Origin: Lepidonotus clava
Lineage: Eukaryota; Annelida; Polychaeta; Phyllodocida; Polynoidae
Direction of reading: 5' to 3'
NCBI GenBank assembly: GCA_936440205.1
Contig: OW387146.1
Location: forward strand, 25,916,458-25,980,457
Length of the DNA stretch: 64,000 nt
The notes under the pieces were generated by a model. It did not search any database. It was not told where the DNA came from and saw only the letters and a program-made list of their open reading frames with translations. How positions within the stretch are numbered: the stretch's first letter is position 1; each line of letters opens with the position of its first letter. The position numbers and the translations under genes were made by a program. This document shows, in pieces, positions 47,034-58,289 of the stretch.

Positions 47034-48100
47034 CAGGCTGCCCCCTGCAGGCTGCCCCTGCAGCCTGCCCGTGTGAAGGCTGCCCCCCAGATGCCCCCCT
47101 CCAGGCTACCACCGTACAGGCTGCCCTCTCCAGGCTCGCCCTCAGCCTAGAGGGCAGCCTGCAGCCTGCAAGCTGTCCCCTGCCAGCTGTCCCCTGTCAG
47201 CTGTCCCCTTCCAGCTGTCCCCTGCAGGCTGCCCCACTCCAGTCTGCCTCCTCCCTTCCAGCCATCCCCCTTTCCGTGCGAGACTTTGAAGTGTGGTGCT
47301 CAGTTTCACCTGCTGTCTAACCTACCCCCCCCCCCCTTTCTACAAGTAATATCCTCACTCTCCAGTGACGGATCCAGGATTTTGGGAGAGGTTATTGGGT
47401 GATAGGCGCTAGAGGGACATACTATGAGAAGGGCTACGTTTAAGAGCTACACGCCATTATCGATAGGGCCAATTAGTATAGGGACTCACAGACTCTTCGG
47501 TCCTTATCAGGGGTGATCGAAAACAAATCCTTTCAAATGTGAGTATAAACCCGCTTACCTCTTCATTCCCTCAGGAGAACCTTCATGGTGTCCTAGCCTG
47601 CCAGTCCTCCAGGCTGCCCCCCTCCAGGCTCCCCTTCTCTAGTCTGTAGCCCTGCCGGCTGCCCCCTCCAGACTACCCCCCTCCAGACTACCCCCCCCTC
47701 CCCTTCCAGACTACTCCCTTGTAGACTGTCCCCTACAGGCTGTCCCCTGCAGCCTGTCCCCCTGCAGGCTGTCCCCTACAGACTGTCCCCTACAGACTGT
47801 CCCTGCAGACTGTCCCCTGCAGGCTGCCCCGGTTCAGTCTGCCTCCTCCCCTCCAGCCGCCCCCTTTCTATGCGCCTCCCAAACGATTGCCTCCACGATT
47901 GCCCCTGCTCTACATTTCAAGGGAGATTCGATTGTGCGAGTCTTCACACTTTGAAGTGTGGTACTCAGTTTCACCTGCTGTCTAACCTATCCCCTCCCCT
48001 TTCTCAAGTAATATCCCCACTCTCCAGTGACGGATCCAGGATTTCGGAAGAAGTTATCGGGATAATGGCGCTAGAGGGACACACAAGGTCCTTAAAGGTA
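47034..48100. repeat. CTGCAGGCTGTCCC minisatellite in a ~660-bp tandem duplication
   Basis: A 14-15 bp unit (CCTGCAGGCTGTCCC, CTCCAGGCTGCCCC and variants) fills 47034-47260 and again 47600-47850. After each array the same unique sequence follows: TTTGAAGTGTGGTGCTCAG, TTTCACCTGCTGTCTAACCT, TCTCCAGTGACGGATCCAGG and GGCGCTAGAGGGACA. The offset is about 660 bp. The second copy carries an extra 50-60 bp. The open frame at 47870-48157 lies across this block and has no sign of being a gene. Confidence 0.8.
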
Positions 48101-49458
48101 CTAAAACGGAGTGCTATGATGGGCACATTCACGATACTACCATTAGTATTTTACTAATACACTATTATATACTGTTAAGGAGCTATTACACTACACGACT
48201 TGAGCTGGGATATAACGATGTCACAGAGAAGTTGCAGATATTAGAGATCAAATTTTTTGCTTATGTGAGAAGCTCCAAATTGCCAATTCTAACAATGATA
48301 TCACTTCTGTATAAGTGCTGTCCGTAATAATTATTATGATATTGCACCCAATATCGCAGCTCAAGTTGCGTATGTAATAGAGAGATATTGTCAGGACCAT
48401 CACGAGGAAAATTATCAAGACTGTTTAAGACTGCGGATTGAGGTATTAATTAAACTATAAGCATTTTGGCTGTTTAATAAATGCCTTTACTGTTTTTTTT
48501 CATGGAAGAGCTGTTATTGTTTTAGCTTGAACTAGCCGTCGCTTGGACGACCAGTAGCTTACATTTGCGAGGTAATTGCAACTTACGTTTACTGTAAAGT
48601 AAAAAAGACTTTATATTGACCTATAAATGAACATGTTGGGCAACTCCTTCAGCGCAGTCAGGCCATGATCAGTGGCGATCTAAAACAAAGACCACCCCTG
48701 TGAGTTTAACCTCTCATCCCTCTACTAGTACTTTCCACTTACCTAGACATTCTCTATCAGGGACCCCGAGGATTTATACTGATAGTGTCATGTAACTATC
48801 ATAATAAAAGATTTGGAGGACAACACCTATACATTTTACCCAAATGCAACACCGCAATAATTAACTCATGTATGCAAAATAATGTAGATAAAATGTTGCA
48901 TAGGCAGAGGGCCACGTATGAAATTTAGTCAGCGCAAAATTAATGCCAATGCTTGTTACACGCTATATTCCATGTTACAAAACACCTAACGTCATAATGA
49001 TATACTATCACTTAATTATCTGACAGCTATAGCCTATTTAGCCTTATCATAGATGACAGGAATGAGTATAAGATCAGGCTTTGATCAGATGCAGTTAAAC
49101 CTATATTAAACAGGCTTCATCTAATCATCCAAGACACGGGTTTCCAGGGAAGAATATAGGCCCCAAGTAGCCCCTGCTGATCGTATAAGACACGATAGGA
49201 GGGACCCACCAGGACCAAGTGTTTCTTTGGGTTCAATTCACGATTGGTGTTTGGTTCACTAAGGGATGGGGTACATCAAAAATGATTTCCAGGTTTTGTT
49301 CCCTGCTGTTTGCCTGCCCTATTACCTTCATCTCATAGATATGATCACCAAAGACAGAATTCATCCCAATCTGTTTTCGCCGTTAATATGACCTTACTTG
49401 TCGAAACGGCGTAAATCATCCATTACTCACTCACGCATACAAGGCAGTGCAACCTTCA
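48101..49458. other. Intergenic, no gene seen
   Basis: AT-rich; nothing supported. Confidence 0.6.
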
Positions 49459-50360
49459 TTAAGGACAATAGCGCCATTATAGAAGTAGGGTTGAGATTTG
49501 TTTAAAACTTTACACAGTGAAAGTTATACCTATACATACACAAAAAATGCAAAGAAAATTGGGGGTCACCATGCAAACTTTTCAGCTAAAGTGGTCTATA
49601 TGTATGGTGATTATTCAAAAATTATCTTGCAAAATAGATGTTGAAATTTTATTTTATTTGTCAATTATTTTTATAGAAATGATATAGTGACCATCCTAAT
49701 ATTTTGATAAATGTCTTTATGTTTTCTCAAGTGAGAAAGAAAGACTTTCGTAAAATTTGATGATATAATATGCATTTTTAACTTGAAAATATGCAAAATT
49801 ACCTATTTAAAAAATACAAAAATTCAAAAATAAAGTTGCACACAAAAAGATCTAAAGGTGAAAATTGCTCTAAAACCTAATATCACATGCATAAAGATGC
49901 AGGCTATCATATCCAGCCAAAAAAACAGGGGGTCACCGCACTAATTTGGCCAGCAGAGATGAATATCCATTTAAAAACCAAAAGATGGCTTAAAATGGCT
50001 ATTTATTTGTTTTTCTATAAATTCACTAACAAGTTTATCTTAAAGGTATTTTGAAAATTTTATATCATTCCTGAGACCCTAACAATAATTTGGATGCATA
50101 ATATGCCTTTATACAACTTATATTAAAAGAGTGACAGAAGAAAATGTAATCTTTGTTGCAAATTTAATTTTTCAACATTTGCAAAGTTTCTCAAAATTAG
50201 TCATGTTTCCTCCTTTCTACCTTGAACACTATTCCTTTAAGCCAATTTTCTATTCCATTTATGAATTCTACATATATTAGTGAGTGTTTCTTCAAAATAT
50301 GATCAAGATTGAAGAACTTTCATTTTTTGGATATCTGGAAAATGACGCCATTGTCCTTAA
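49459..50360. mobile_element. MITE-like element with TTAAGGACAATRGCG ends, about 900 bp
   Basis: TTAAGGACAATAGCGCCATT at the left is answered by AATGACGCCATTGTCCTTAA at the right (18 of 20 positions). The interior is extremely AT-rich, non-coding, and contains GGGGGTCACC twice (49560 and 49930). The TTAA at each end could be a piggyBac-type target site, or TA could be. Confidence 0.65.
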
Positions 50361-50469
50361 AATCAATTAAATTTGAAGTGACTGTACCTATTTCCATGTG
50401 GCTACAGATCATTATTATCCTAAACTAAATATGAATTTTACCTGAATTGCAGATTTAGTGGTAAAACCT

Positions 50470-50680
50470 CCCATCCAACTCCGCCCTAGCTTCTCCATCG
50501 CATCTCAATATACCCAGAATTCCACCCGAAAACACCCCTTTTACCAGATCTCGCCCAGATCACGCGAGAGCCACACGAGACTTTGAGCCAAGTCTCAGGA
50601 GATCTCGGGATGTCTCGCGAGTCCTGGCCAGGTTTGAGACGTCCATTCTGCCCCAAAACCATTGGTAGGTTGGTCAGGGA
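50470..50680. promoter_or_regulatory. Promoter-like CpG-rich patch with TCTCGCGAG motif
   Basis: TCTCGCGAG at 50613-50621, ACGCGAGAGCC at 50562 and repeated ATCTCG / GTCTC motifs crowd a GC-rich stretch inside AT-rich DNA. TCTCGCGAGA is a known promoter motif of animal housekeeping genes. No dependable exon is seen: the frame at 50583-50858 loses its bias after 50700. Confidence 0.35.
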
Positions 50681-50689
50681 GTGGCGGTG

Positions 50690-51560
50690 TGATGGCTATA
50701 TTCCACTAGCCGATTTTACTCCAGATTTTGATTATAGACACTTGAAATATTGGTTAATCATAGATATGTTACACATCATTAGAAAAGGTTTTTCAATTAT
50801 ATATTTCAAACGATATAATTTTAGGATTCATGATGTCTGTCACAGTCATATCTGGTAAAAGGTATTACATTTCCAAATTACCGGCAGTTAGAATCGCCTA
50901 GTGGATTACTGGCCTTGGAACCGTCTACTCGCGGTGTTAGAACCGTCCGCTGGGAGGGTTTAGTTCAGATAAGGTCCTAGGTGTTGGCTTCATGATGGCC
51001 TTCTTAGATGCTGGGCACTACGTTTAACCGTGGATATGCTCCTGAGTTGTTTTAAGGGGATCAAGCCTTAGTTCGATCCAGGGACGTTAACACCCATTTG
51101 CAGTCTGCAGGTGTTGGCTGAATCAATGTCAATAAGTTCTCTTTTTTTTCTGAGATTCAGCTCCATTATTACCGTCTTCTGAACATTATACATAATTTGG
51201 GTCGACATAGGACTTCAGTATTCAAATTAAATGTACTAAATCTCTATTGTGAATTTTCCAGAATTTTCACTACACTCTATAATTTGAAGTCAACATAACA
51301 AAACATTTCGTCGGTAGGAATCAAGTTGTAATACACGTATCAAAAGTGTGTAATGTAACATATAAAGCCCTTTTTGAATCCTACCTTGGTACCACTGCAC
51401 CACCACTCATGTTCTGCTATACTCTACTATAGGTTAGAAGAAGGTGCAGGAACAGGTTGATTAATCCTGTGATCTTATCGGCTGACCTGCAACACACTCC
51501 ACCAAATTAATCAAAAGCTTTTGTATTAAGCATTGGCCTGTACATGTAGGTATATCGCCA
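50690..51560. other. Intergenic, no supported gene
   Basis: A lone GGCTATATTCCACTAG at 50694 resembles an end of the nested MITE family (11162, 52583) but has no partner. Confidence 0.45.
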
Positions 51561-51564
51561 TCAT

Positions 51565-51577
51565 GTCCCCCTAGTGG
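51565..51577 (-). promoter_or_regulatory. CTCF-like site
   Basis: On the minus strand CCACTAGGGGGACA fits the CTCF core CCASYAGRKGGCRS at all but one position. Motif match only. Confidence 0.3.
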
Positions 51578-51689
51578 AGAACCCAGCAAGTCCTTCCAGA
51601 CAAGCAGTGGCGTTACAGGCAGGTTCTTCGATTATATACTTTTTAGTCAGTCTCTAACTAGCTTAAATTCCATGTAATATTTATGTCAG

Positions 51690-51960
51690 TTTACATTAGG
51701 TTGAGACTCATCAAAACAAAGTGCTATAATAACAACACATCTCAGTGACACTGACTTTACCAATATAGAATGTTAAAATAATGTTATCTTTTATTAGAAG
51801 AACAGATCCAGAATGTTACAATAACGTAACAAAACAATGTCACGGTGTTAGGTTCTAGAGACATTATTGGGTAATAATGTTACAAGAACAGAACCAAAAC
51901 AGAACGAGAGAATGTTACTGCAATGTTTCGATAGTGTTGTATGCCTGCTTAAGCTTGGAT
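51690..51960 (+). repeat. Dispersed AACGTTNT-rich repeat, best-preserved copy
   Basis: Collinear with 10760-10996 and, inverted, with 9395-9559. AATGTTACAATAACGTAAC, TTAGGTTCTAGAGACATTAT and AGAACAGAACCAAAACAGAA are the marker blocks. Confidence 0.6.
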
Positions 51961-52582
51961 GTTTCCACCTTCCCCTTTCTGGGTTTACAGGACACAGGCC
52001 CAAAGGAAATGTGATAAGGGGAGGCTTTACAGACGACAGTAATCACATCATTTGAGAGCTGTCTCCATTGAACCTGATATCCTAGTCACAAAACCCTAAC
52101 CCCTTATCCATTGTGTATGGAAACAACCCTTGATCCTCCCTTTAGAAAACCCAACCCCCACTTGGCCTCACCCAAAAGTCTCTATTCATGAGTCCCTCAT
52201 CCAGTCTTTGTTGGTTGAATGGTTGTTTTCATTGTTGACTAATCCTTAAGACTGTCCCTACTGGCTTCTCTAAGCTTCAGAATGCAGTGATTTTCCCTAA
52301 CAATGTCATCAATTGAAACACGTTTTAAAAAATAAAACAGAATTTACAGTTTCATCTATAATGTATTAACGCAAAAAGTTTTAGACATTTAGAATGAACT
52401 TCATTTTTCCATATTTGCTGGTATTAAAAAATGATGTAATGGGAACTAATTTAAAGGCTTTGTTGCCTTACACTGTCATCTTTTGGATAATATTTTTATT
52501 AAATTTTCCTCGTTTTCAGAAAAGTGTGATCTTGCCACCAATATTATCATGGAAACTTCATAACATTCAGGTTGGGATATGG
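51961..52582. other. Intergenic, no gene seen
   Basis: Nothing supported. Confidence 0.55.
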
Positions 52583-52915
52583 CCTAAAGGCCATATTCCA
52601 CTTTGCGTCAGGTCCCGTTTGCGGGCGCTATTTTAAGTGACCGCAAGCAATTTGCGGCTTTGATACCAACATGTTGGTATCCCCAAATAGTGGCCGCAAG
52701 CTTGCAGCCACTGCTTGCAGCCACTGCAAACACCTATATTTCACTCATTGTGGCTGCCATTTGCGACAGTTTGCTTGGGTCTGGTCACAAAACAAGTGGA
52801 ATATAGCAGTAGGGACCCTACCGCAAACGTGTTTGTGGCCACCCTGGACGTGTTTGCAGCCACCCTGGACGCGTTTGCGGCCAACCAGGATGCATAGTGG
52901 AATACGGCCTTTAGG
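52583..52915. mobile_element. MITE with CCTAAAGGCCRTATTCCACT ends and internal 20-bp palindrome
   Basis: CCTAAAGGCCATATTCCACT (left) and AGTGGAATACGGCCTTTAGG (right) are inverted with one mismatch. GATACCAACATGTTGGTATC lies inside, flanked by GCAAGCAATTTGCGGCTTT as in the inverted copy at 11162-11432. GCAAGC and GTTTGC repeats fill the rest (CGTGTTTGCAGCCACCCTGGA twice). Frames here are repeat artefacts. Confidence 0.8.
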
Positions 52916-53429
52916 TATGAGTGTGTTATCTGAAATTGACTCTAGAAAACTTAGGACGCTACCATGAAGTACCAACGCCAACCTTACAATGATCTTATAC
53001 AGTCATATTTCGTATAATTATATGCTCAGATCAACTGTTTGGGCTACCATCAGGAAGATCGTTATTTGGAGCCTATTGGTATAGATTTCAACCAAACTTA
53101 AGGACCTGTGTACATTATTATCCTGATAGCTACCCTTACAACAACAATAGCTTCAACCATTCAACCAGTGCTCTAACCTTCAACCGAATGTTATTGATAA
53201 TATCTGTAACATTTGTTCAGCTGGTTAAACAGAGTCTACTTTATTCCACATATTGTTGACAGTTATTGTGTTCAGTTTTTCATCCCTAGGTGGTTTCTGT
53301 CAATAGTGGTGGGGTCAGGATGTGTTTATATCAGCTGGCACAATTTCAACAAACATGATAATATGTAAAGCTGTATCCCAGCAATGTTATACTGGCCAGT
53401 GATAACTGACTGACATTTGTTAATTTAGA

Positions 53430-54360
53430 AATGCCAACTTTAAAGCAGGTGTCCCACTTGGTAACATTCAACAAGAATGTTGCTTAGCAACACTGGCAAC
53501 ACTGGGCAACAATTATGTGAAATGTAAGATTGATTATTGAGTCAATTGTGGCACAATGCATGGCAACAACAAAAGCCTTTTTTTTTCCCAAGGTTTTGCT
53601 CTAAACATCCCCAAAATATCAAACAGGTTTTATCTGCTTTGCCAGCGAATATAGGCTTGTGGTGTCAAACCCTAAATGTTCCTCAGCAAAAGAATTAGTT
53701 CTGTTGCCAGAATGTTGAGCATAACAAAACATGGCAACAACAGAATAATCTCGAACAGCAACAATTTCTATTACATGTTGCCATTAAAAGTGATGTTGCT
53801 ATGATATTGCCTGCATAATGGTGGGTTTGTTTCCAGTGAGATACCACTTTTAAGCAGTACCCATGGGTGAATAATGCAGTCCTAAAAGGGTTAAGCTTAT
53901 TGATTGTCCTTTTAGTCGCCCTGTGGGGACCCGGTTTAAAGGCACGGTCTCACGTGGCAATATAAATACCAGTAAAAGCCCGAGGATAGTTGGCAATATC
54001 TAACCTTATCACTATCACCCACAAAACAGTGTTCCCACTTTTGCCCAACTGCATTTCAAGTTGGCTCGCCACACCAAATCTCCTGATGATACTTAGCACC
54101 ATATTTTGGGATATTAAACAGAGCCTTTACGATGCAACAAAAATCCAGCATCTGGACAAAGACAGATTGATAGCATCCATCAAAGGCCTGTTGCACAGAA
54201 AATTACATTGCACAGCTATTGCCACGGGCAACAACAGCAATCAAATAAGTGAGAATGCAAAGGAGGAGTTCAACACTGAAAAAAGAAATCCTTTTAGTGG
54301 GTGATCATGTCATTCAGCTTTGTCATTCAGTGTTGACCAGGCTTTTGGTGCCATGTGGAA
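53430..54360. repeat. Composite repeat-derived stretch
   Basis: AACAAGAATGTTGCTTAGCA and GGCAACA-type motifs recur from 53455 to 54250. GTGGGGACCCGGTTTAAAGG near 53922 matches an end of the MITE at 10997-11575. The left GTCCCACTTGGTAAC and right GGTGCCATGTGGAA resemble degenerate inverted ends. A 104-codon frame (53990-54304) shows no recognisable motif or splice context. Confidence 0.35.
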
Positions 54361-54685
54361 TTTTTATTTTTCTGGGCAACAATCTGTGATAGTAGTGCAA
54401 CCAGTACCAGCAGTTTACGGGGTAATATACATTGCATTATATTTTACAAGCCCATAAAACTCCCAGGACCCCAAAGGGTAGTCTGAATCTAAAACAGAAA
54501 AAAGAATAGAATAATTTAGATCTTTATGACCCCTTAAAGCATGGTGATGCACCATAAATGGCATTCACCTGAGAAACCGCATACCAGAAAGCAAGCAGGG
54601 TTCTTACAGGACGATTATGAAGGCAGGTCAACGATTTTGACAAGGCAACCATGCTCAAGATTTAAACACTATTCGTTTTGAGTTA
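54361..54685. other. Intergenic, no gene seen
   Basis: Nothing supported. Confidence 0.55.
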
Positions 54686-54689
54686 TGGC

Positions 54690-55160
54690 TGAGGTGAAAT
54701 GAAGACATTTCCGCATATACAGAGATCAGCTCTATAAACAGACCCCAGGTGATCATTTATAATGTGCAGATGTCAAAACTGAATAGCCTGAAATAATACA
54801 TGCAGGCATGTATTTCCACATACACCGTGATCATCTGCATGTGCAGGCACCAGGTTAGGCTCAGGTAATACACACAAACATTTCCGCATTTGCAGTGATC
54901 ACCTATATATTATATATATACAGATATCAGGTCTGGCTGAGATAATACATGACGACATTTCTGCATATACAACGATCTCATATAGGAGATTACTGCATAT
55001 GTGGAAATATAGACCAATCTTTCTTTATGTTTGTGGGCTTTAGGTTGGGCTGGGGTAATACATGAAAATAGTTCCACATAATATTATATGCAGTAATCAC
55101 CTATATATGTGCAGATGTCAGGTCAGGCTGAGGTTATACATCAGGACATTTATTTTGAAT
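54690..55160. repeat. Diverged tandem repeat, unit about 75-100 bp
   Basis: The unit order is ACATTTCCGCATATACAG, TGATCACCTATATA, GTGCAGATGTCAGGT, CAGGCTGAGGTAATACATGA. Copies begin near 54704, 54808, 54886, 54955, 55066 and 55146, differing by substitutions and indels. Confidence 0.75.
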
Positions 55161-55700
55161 AGCTTCAGAGACACTGAGCACGTTCAACTACCATAGTCAT
55201 AAAGTAGGACAATGAGAGAGGTTGAAAGCAATTATCTAAAAATCTTATAATTCACAGAAATAGTGTATCAGTTCCAGGTTGGCATATTCTGTCAGCCTAT
55301 CATCTTCATATCAAGTGCATCTGTTTCAGAGAACAGAATGATCTCATTGTCGTTTTGGAACAAGCAAAGTGGTTTTAGAAAGTACTTGTCCAACGACTAG
55401 AATGGATTTTGTCCAGAGGTCTTCCGCTGACCAGAAAACCTACAGACAAAAATGTTTAGACCCAACTCCTTTGAGACAGTCTCTATTGAATGGAGGAGGG
55501 AAACTGCTGGCCTTTGGTCTGAGACTGAGGACAAAGTTAAGGGAGGTCAGTAGGGATCTTCCCACTTCTGACATCAGTTAAAAGACAGACCCTCCCCTGT
55601 GTCCTACAGACAAAGTCCAGATCACCTTTAGTCCCCAGGCTCTTCTCCTGGTAACCCTTGTCACAGCCTCTACCTGTTATATTCCAGAAGTATTTCAGAC
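55161..55700. other. Intergenic, no supported gene
   Basis: A GC-richer frame of 70 codons (55369-55581) has no motif or clear exon borders. Confidence 0.45.
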
Positions 55701-56125
55701 TTAAGATGGGTTTCCACTGAATGATTATGGTTGAGAATATGTGAAGACAGCAAACGTCTGTAAGAAATATATTATTATCATTGGCTGTTTTGGTTGTTTT
55801 GGAATCAAAGATTTCTTGTTTCCACTAAATGACAAAATTACTGAAAGATGAACAATAATTATTCTGGACAACTATTTCCCAACGACAAGAGGAGCAGTAC
55901 ACAGATAACAATGCATATGATTTTGTAGGAAATCGTTGGCTTTTGCCTTGAGAAAGATCTAACACATTTAATATTTCTTTGACAAATCTTTTACTTTAGT
56001 CATGAGCAAATGCCGTTTGCAGTCGTGAGCAAATGTAATAAACAACGATTTTGTGTTTCCACTGAACGATTATAATAACAATCTCATGGTTGTTAGCATG
56101 ATGTCGTTCGGTGGAGATCTGCAAC
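55701..56125. mobile_element. MITE with GGTTTCCACTGAA ends, copy 2
   Basis: Same family and orientation as 27344-27800: TGGGTTTCCACTGAATGATT at the left, ATGTCGTTCGGTGGAGA at the right, GAAATCGTTGGCTT and TTTTGTGTTTCCACTGAACG inside. Confidence 0.75.
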
Positions 56126-56834
56126 TTGTGTTCAGCTGGCTGCATTCCCAAAAGGCTAAAGCTTGAGTCTGCCAACTAAATACTACTAGAAGTCGCATGC
56201 ATGAAAAACTAAAAATATTGACTAGATACCAGGCTTTAGACATTGATAGCTCCTTTGTAAACCACAAACATATTATCCAAAAATAATCATTCTAAATGCA
56301 AGAAGATATCAATTTAAAACTCAGATGGCAATGAAAACCACAATTTACCAGGATTCTTTTTAGAAATGTAGAAATTAGATTTTTGAACTGTATAAAATGA
56401 GCCATTTTGTGGCAGATGTGCAGCATTGAATGCTCCCTGAGATAGAGCCAAATGGATCACATTATGCTTTTAAATAAATATTTGAAAATAGTGTACGACT
56501 CTTATCAATAATTTACATATGCCAACATATTTTGATGTTGTGATATTGTATACATGCGCAGCTATATACTATTCTAATAAAAAGTATCAAGATAACTTCC
56601 AAGGCCATGTGCTTAATAGCATGCATACTCTATGAATAAAGTTGGTGTGGGTATATTGTATGAGAAGTACAATGTAGAAAATTATGAAAAGAATGGTTTG
56701 ACATCAACCTGTCCATGAGAATACCCTTTCTCCGTAATAAATCAAATTTAGATGAAAAATATGACAATGAGATCTCACGAGGCAATCTGAACCAAAACTT
56801 TTCATAATACCAAATTCAATTTGGCACTTAAGCT
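56126..56834. other. Intergenic, no gene seen
   Basis: Nothing supported. Confidence 0.6.
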
Positions 56835-57068
56835 GGGAACCCACTGAGCGACACAACTGAATTCTGGTTGAATGCAGCAACAGATATCTAATAATGTTAG
56901 ATATTTTCCAAGTGATTCACCCTTATTTGATAACTTTCTGGTCAGATCGCTCAATGAGAACACAGCTTCTGGTCGTTTTCAACCAGTATTAGTAATTTTG
57001 ACCAAACTTAACCATGCAGAACTGGTCGAAACGACCAGAATTGTGGTTAAATAACTCACTGGGTTCCC
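56835..57068. mobile_element. MITE with GGGAACCCACTGAG ends, 234 bp
   Basis: GGGAACCCACTGAGCG and CTCACTGGGTTCCCC are inverted. Inside, ACAACTGAATTCTGGTTGAA is mirrored by CGACCAGAATTGTGGTTAAA, and CTGGTC/GACCAG motifs repeat in the middle. The 60-codon frame within is not a gene. Confidence 0.7.
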
Positions 57069-57880
57069 CAATTTAAACACATATTTTGAGTAATTTTCAA
57101 GTGTGACGGATCCATTTCTTTGTATCAAGACGTATACAATTATTGGTATTATCATATTGATATATATTTCTGGGGACGTCTCAAACCTAACTCATTACTA
57201 TTCATGTATGTTGAACTCAGATGTTCCCGACATGTTTTTTTATATACATTTTATTTTTCTATTTTTCTTTGTTTAATAATTGTTTATTGAATACTAAAAG
57301 GGCCGACTTAATTCAATACATAGTTCTGAATCGGCAAAAGCGTCATCACTGCCTTTGTTACCCTTCCCTCAAATATAGCCTATAGTTCTGAATACAATAT
57401 TAATTCAATAGTTCTGAGTATATATATATGATGTAAAACAATGCTGGTATGTCTATTTAAAGTGTTGATCAGAAAGAAAATATTGATTGTATTGCCAAAG
57501 AAATAATATTTGTTGAGCAATAAAATTGGGACCACATTCATCATTTATTTTCAAATAATATTAATCTTATAGAAAAATAGTTCAAATTTGTTTCACTTGG
57601 ATAATGCCAAATATATCTCTGACGTATGCACTACTATCTATTTAATAACGATCATCTTATAACATCCGCTATTACATGTTAGTTGGTATTTAAGATCTTA
57701 CAGCCAAGGTAAAAATAATAATAAGATTAAAAAAGAAACAAAAAAGAATATCCATTACCCACTTCATAAAACGTGTTATTTAGATCACCTGACCCTATAA
57801 GTGCTTACCCTGTTCCTACAGCACCTCTCCATCAATTACCTTGTTCCCCATCCCCCCTGTCTTGTCCCAGGTTGCATTAA
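57069..57880. other. Intergenic, no gene seen
   Basis: AT-rich; nothing supported. Confidence 0.6.
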
Positions 57881-57887
57881 GGTATTG

Positions 57888-57901
57888 CCCCTAGGTGGCG
57901 G
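57888..57901 (+). promoter_or_regulatory. CTCF-like site
   Basis: CCCCTAGGTGGCGG matches the CTCF core CCASYAGRKGGCRS at 13 of 14 positions. It lies in a GC-richer patch (57830-58110) without a visible exon. Confidence 0.35.
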
Positions 57902-58109
57902 GTCGGTAACCAATCTGATTTTCTTATATTGGTCCGGGCTAAACGAAGGCTTCAATTACAGGGACGTTGGTCCAGATTGATTATCTATAAAGTTTGGTGG
58001 GTGTAGAACAGGGTAAGGTGGGTGGATGCTGGAGGCTGGCACCTAGTGGAGATCTTTGGGTTAAGGGGAGTTTACATCGACCAACAAAATCAGGACGGGT
58101 CAAGAATGG

Positions 58110-58270
58110 AAGTGGGTGAAAGGGGGTCCTGACCCCCAACTGCCACACTCCACCTTTTGGTGGACCCCTAAACTACAAAAACAAGGACAATTTTTGCCCG
58201 CACGTGCCCGGATGCACGCCATTTTAGTACCCAGCCTATCTGCTGAGTCCCCCTTTCAGAAATCCTGTAT
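58110..58270 (+). repeat. Dispersed repeat, copy 3 of 3
   Basis: CTCCACCTTTTGGTGGACCC, CTAAACTACAAAAACAAGG and GCCATTTTAGTACCCAGCC match the inverted copy at 31853-31995 and the diverged copy at 30180-30350. Confidence 0.6.
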
Positions 58271-58289
58271 CCATCGCGGTAGACATTAT

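Noticed and set aside
52394-52981. Overlapping frames on both strands
   Set aside because: Mostly within the MITE at 52583-52915 and its short GTTTGC repeats.
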